From: Parcubacteria group bacterium GW2011_GWA2_42_14
Lineage (GTDB): Bacteria; Patescibacteriota; Minisyncoccia; Sungbacterales; GWA2-42-14
Length of the DNA stretch: 47,410 bases
Reading direction: 5' to 3'
Assembly: GCA_000998135.1 (NCBI GenBank)
Contig: LCCV01000015.1
Location: forward strand, 1 to 47,410
Made by a program: the position numbers and the translations under genes. Position 1 is the first letter of the stretch; each line of letters starts with the position of its first letter. Below, piece after piece: positions 45,440-47,410 of the stretch. The notes beneath the pieces are model-generated. The model worked only from the letters and a program-made list of their open reading frames with translations. It was not told where the DNA came from and did no database searches.

Positions 45440-45829
45440 TTATTAATTGTTTGGAACAAACAAATATATACGGCAGGGCGAGACAAGAAGGAAATGCCGG
45501 GGGCATTTCCGGGGATTTCGCGAGGAGTGAAATCGACCCCCGCCCCCGACACTTAAGAAATTATGTTAAGATAACTGCGGAACCGCACCGCTCAAAACCG
45601 CAATGGTTCGACTTCGCTCACCACAAGAAGAACCCGGAGAAAAACACTCGCCTCGCTGAAGCTCCGGCGAAGCGAGTCGGCTCGCCGCACCCATCCGAAG
45701 CTTTTTTGACCTCTGAAGTTTTAACGATGGGGGTAGCGTAGGAGGGAACCATATTTTAATTTTGGAGAAAGTTTTTTTGCTAAAGACCGTTTTAAAATTG
45801 GCCGTGATTAAAAATAATTTAATAACATT

Positions 45830-46222
45830 ATGAAAGGTTATATAATCAATATTGAAAAAGAGACTAAAGAGAATATAGATTTCCGCCGCGTGCTTTATAC
45901 GGCGCGCAATAGTCAACTTGTGTTGATGAACATAATGCCCGGAGAAGAAATTGGCGAAGAGACGCATGGTCTCGACCAGTTCATCAGATTTGAAACAGGC
46001 AAAGGAAGGGTTGTTTGGGATGATATAGAGCATGATGTTGAAGGCGAATACGCTGTTGTTATTCCCGCAAGAACAAAACATAATGTTGTAAATACAGGAA
46101 ACGCGGAGCTGAAACTTTATACGATTTATTCTCCTCCCGAACATCGAGATGGCGTGGTTCATAAAACTAAAAAAGAAGCGTTGACAGATGATGAACATTT
46201 TAATGGTAAGACCACTGAATAA
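45830..46222 (+). CDS. Cupin-domain protein
   Basis: LMNIMPGEEIGEETHGLDQFIRFETGKGRVVWDDIEHDVEGEYAVVIPARTKHNVVNTG. Confidence 0.88.
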   Translation: MKGYIINIEKETKENIDFRRVLYTARNSQLVLMNIMPGEEIGEETHGLDQFIRFETGKGRVVWDDIEHDVEGEYAVVIPARTKHNVVNTGNAELKLYTIYSPPEHRDGVVHKTKKEALTDDEHFNGKTTE

Positions 46223-46235
46223 TCCGCATAAAATT

Positions 46236-47270
46236 ATGTCTATTGAAAATCCAAAGGAAAATTTAGCTGATAATCGCGGTAAAGAAAAGGTTGAGAATTT
46301 TGAAACGCGGGCTTCGTTTGAGGGTTTCAGCGATGAAGAAAAAAAACGGATATTTGAAAATGCGAAAAAAGTCGGCGCTTGGCGACCGATTCAGGAAGGA
46401 TTGCGAATTGGAATATCAAAATCTAAATTGATTTTGTACGCGGAAGAAGTTCTTGCCGAAAAAGCCAACACCGGAGATGCCGAAGGCGTTGCGAATTTTA
46501 AGGGCGCCTTAGAGCGTCATGGGTTTGTAACTTCTAAAGATGAACGGGGGAAATTTTTGGTGAACATATCAAGCGCGAACGAAAAACAACCGGAAAGCCC
46601 GGAAGAACAATTTGAAAAAACTAAATTAACAGGAGCGCTTGCCGCCATAGAACTGGGCTTTCAATTAAGAATTTCTGGTGGAAAAATAGAAGAATTTGCC
46701 AAAACCACCATTGCTGAAAACATAAACATGGGCCGCTATCTTGAAGCGATAAATATTCTGGCAAGGGCCGATATGGGCGGGTTGAACATGGGTTCTTCTG
46801 AAGAAATTGAAGCAACCACAACAGGGCTTTATGGAAAATGCCTGCAAGAAAAAAAATATCACGCGGCCATAGAGATTGCCAGAATGAAGTGGGGAAAACA
46901 AAGCGAACAATATAAAGGCGCCTTGAAGGCGTACGAAGAAGACCCTGAAAACAAAGCATTGCGAGAGGCAGAGGAAAAGAGAGAAAAAGAACTTGAAAAA
47001 TGGAGCGCTAAAATATCAAAGGATGCAACGATTGCCGATTTGCTTGAAGCCGTTGAAGAGAGTGACGAAAATCTCGGGCAATCGGATATTTTTTACGGAG
47101 AACTTCATGATAATTTTAATCCTGAAGTCGCAGACGAATTATTAGAACTTGACTTAGCGGGGCGGCAAAATATCAAAGTCGTTGATTTTTTCAAAAAACA
47201 CGGTTACTCCAAAAAAGATATAGAAATATTTCTACCGGTTAAATTTAAAAGAGAACGCAGGAAAAATTAA
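46236..47270 (+). CDS. Hypothetical protein
   Basis: ORF starting MSIENPKENLADNRGKEKVENFETRASFEGFSDEEKKRIF; no recognised domain. Confidence 0.65.
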   Translation: MSIENPKENLADNRGKEKVENFETRASFEGFSDEEKKRIFENAKKVGAWRPIQEGLRIGISKSKLILYAEEVLAEKANTGDAEGVANFKGALERHGFVTSKDERGKFLVNISSANEKQPESPEEQFEKTKLTGALAAIELGFQLRISGGKIEEFAKTTIAENINMGRYLEAINILARADMGGLNMGSSEEIEATTTGLYGKCLQEKKYHAAIEIARMKWGKQSEQYKGALKAYEEDPENKALREAEEKREKELEKWSAKISKDATIADLLEAVEESDENLGQSDIFYGELHDNFNPEVADELLELDLAGRQNIKVVDFFKKHGYSKKDIEIFLPVKFKRERRKN

Positions 47271-47296
47271 AATAAATAGGGCGCTTAGCGAAGCGG

Positions 47297-47324
47297 GTTG
47301 AAAGCAAATAATTTTGCTTTCAAC
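47297..47324. terminator. Hairpin, possible terminator
   Basis: gttgaaagcaaaataattttgctttcaac-like stem-loop. Confidence 0.5.
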
Positions 47325-47410
47325 GGGCATTACGAGCATCAGACCGTCCGAAAACTATATTTTTACTGCCTGAGCTTGTCGAATGCTTACATAAATAAGC
47401 CAAAAAGTTG

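Noticed and set aside
45194-45741. ORFs 45194..45556, 45253..45552, 45276..45506, 45451..45741
   Set aside because: They overlap tRNA-Leu and GC-rich hairpins; no protein motif.

Overview
The window reads as a Patescibacteria/CPR (Parcubacteria-like) chromosome segment using the standard code; TGA is used as an ordinary stop by rbfA and recG. Core content: valS, tsaD, recG, infB-rbfA-DHH (NrnA-like), pyrF, yraN, an M16 protease, and a complete-looking type IV pilus operon (pilB, pilC, several prepilins, pilM, pilN, pilO) with an adjacent histidine kinase and response regulator. Accessory content: P5C dehydrogenase, a class-III aminotransferase, mannitol-1-phosphate dehydrogenase, a cupredoxin protein, a cupin, and two serine recombinase copies (one decayed, one intact) arranged around abutting perfect inverted repeats of 99 bp and 73 bp. 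Six tRNAs are recognised (Ala-CGC, His-GTG, Arg-TCT, Pro-TGG, Cys-GCA, Leu-TAA). The most unusual signals are: (1) three loci (Arg, Pro, Cys) where an intact tRNA bracketed by 13-15 bp leader/trailer inverted repeats sits inside the split halves of a second, degenerate tRNA of the same family, with extra hairpins expanding other loops; (2) dispersed short repeat families that are translated in frame inside conserved genes (tsaD, recG, valS) or sit exactly at gene starts and stops; (3) the nested inverted repeats at the recombinase locus; (4) a candidate structured RNA inside the pilus operon. All pairings and alignments were done by eye; no searches were run.
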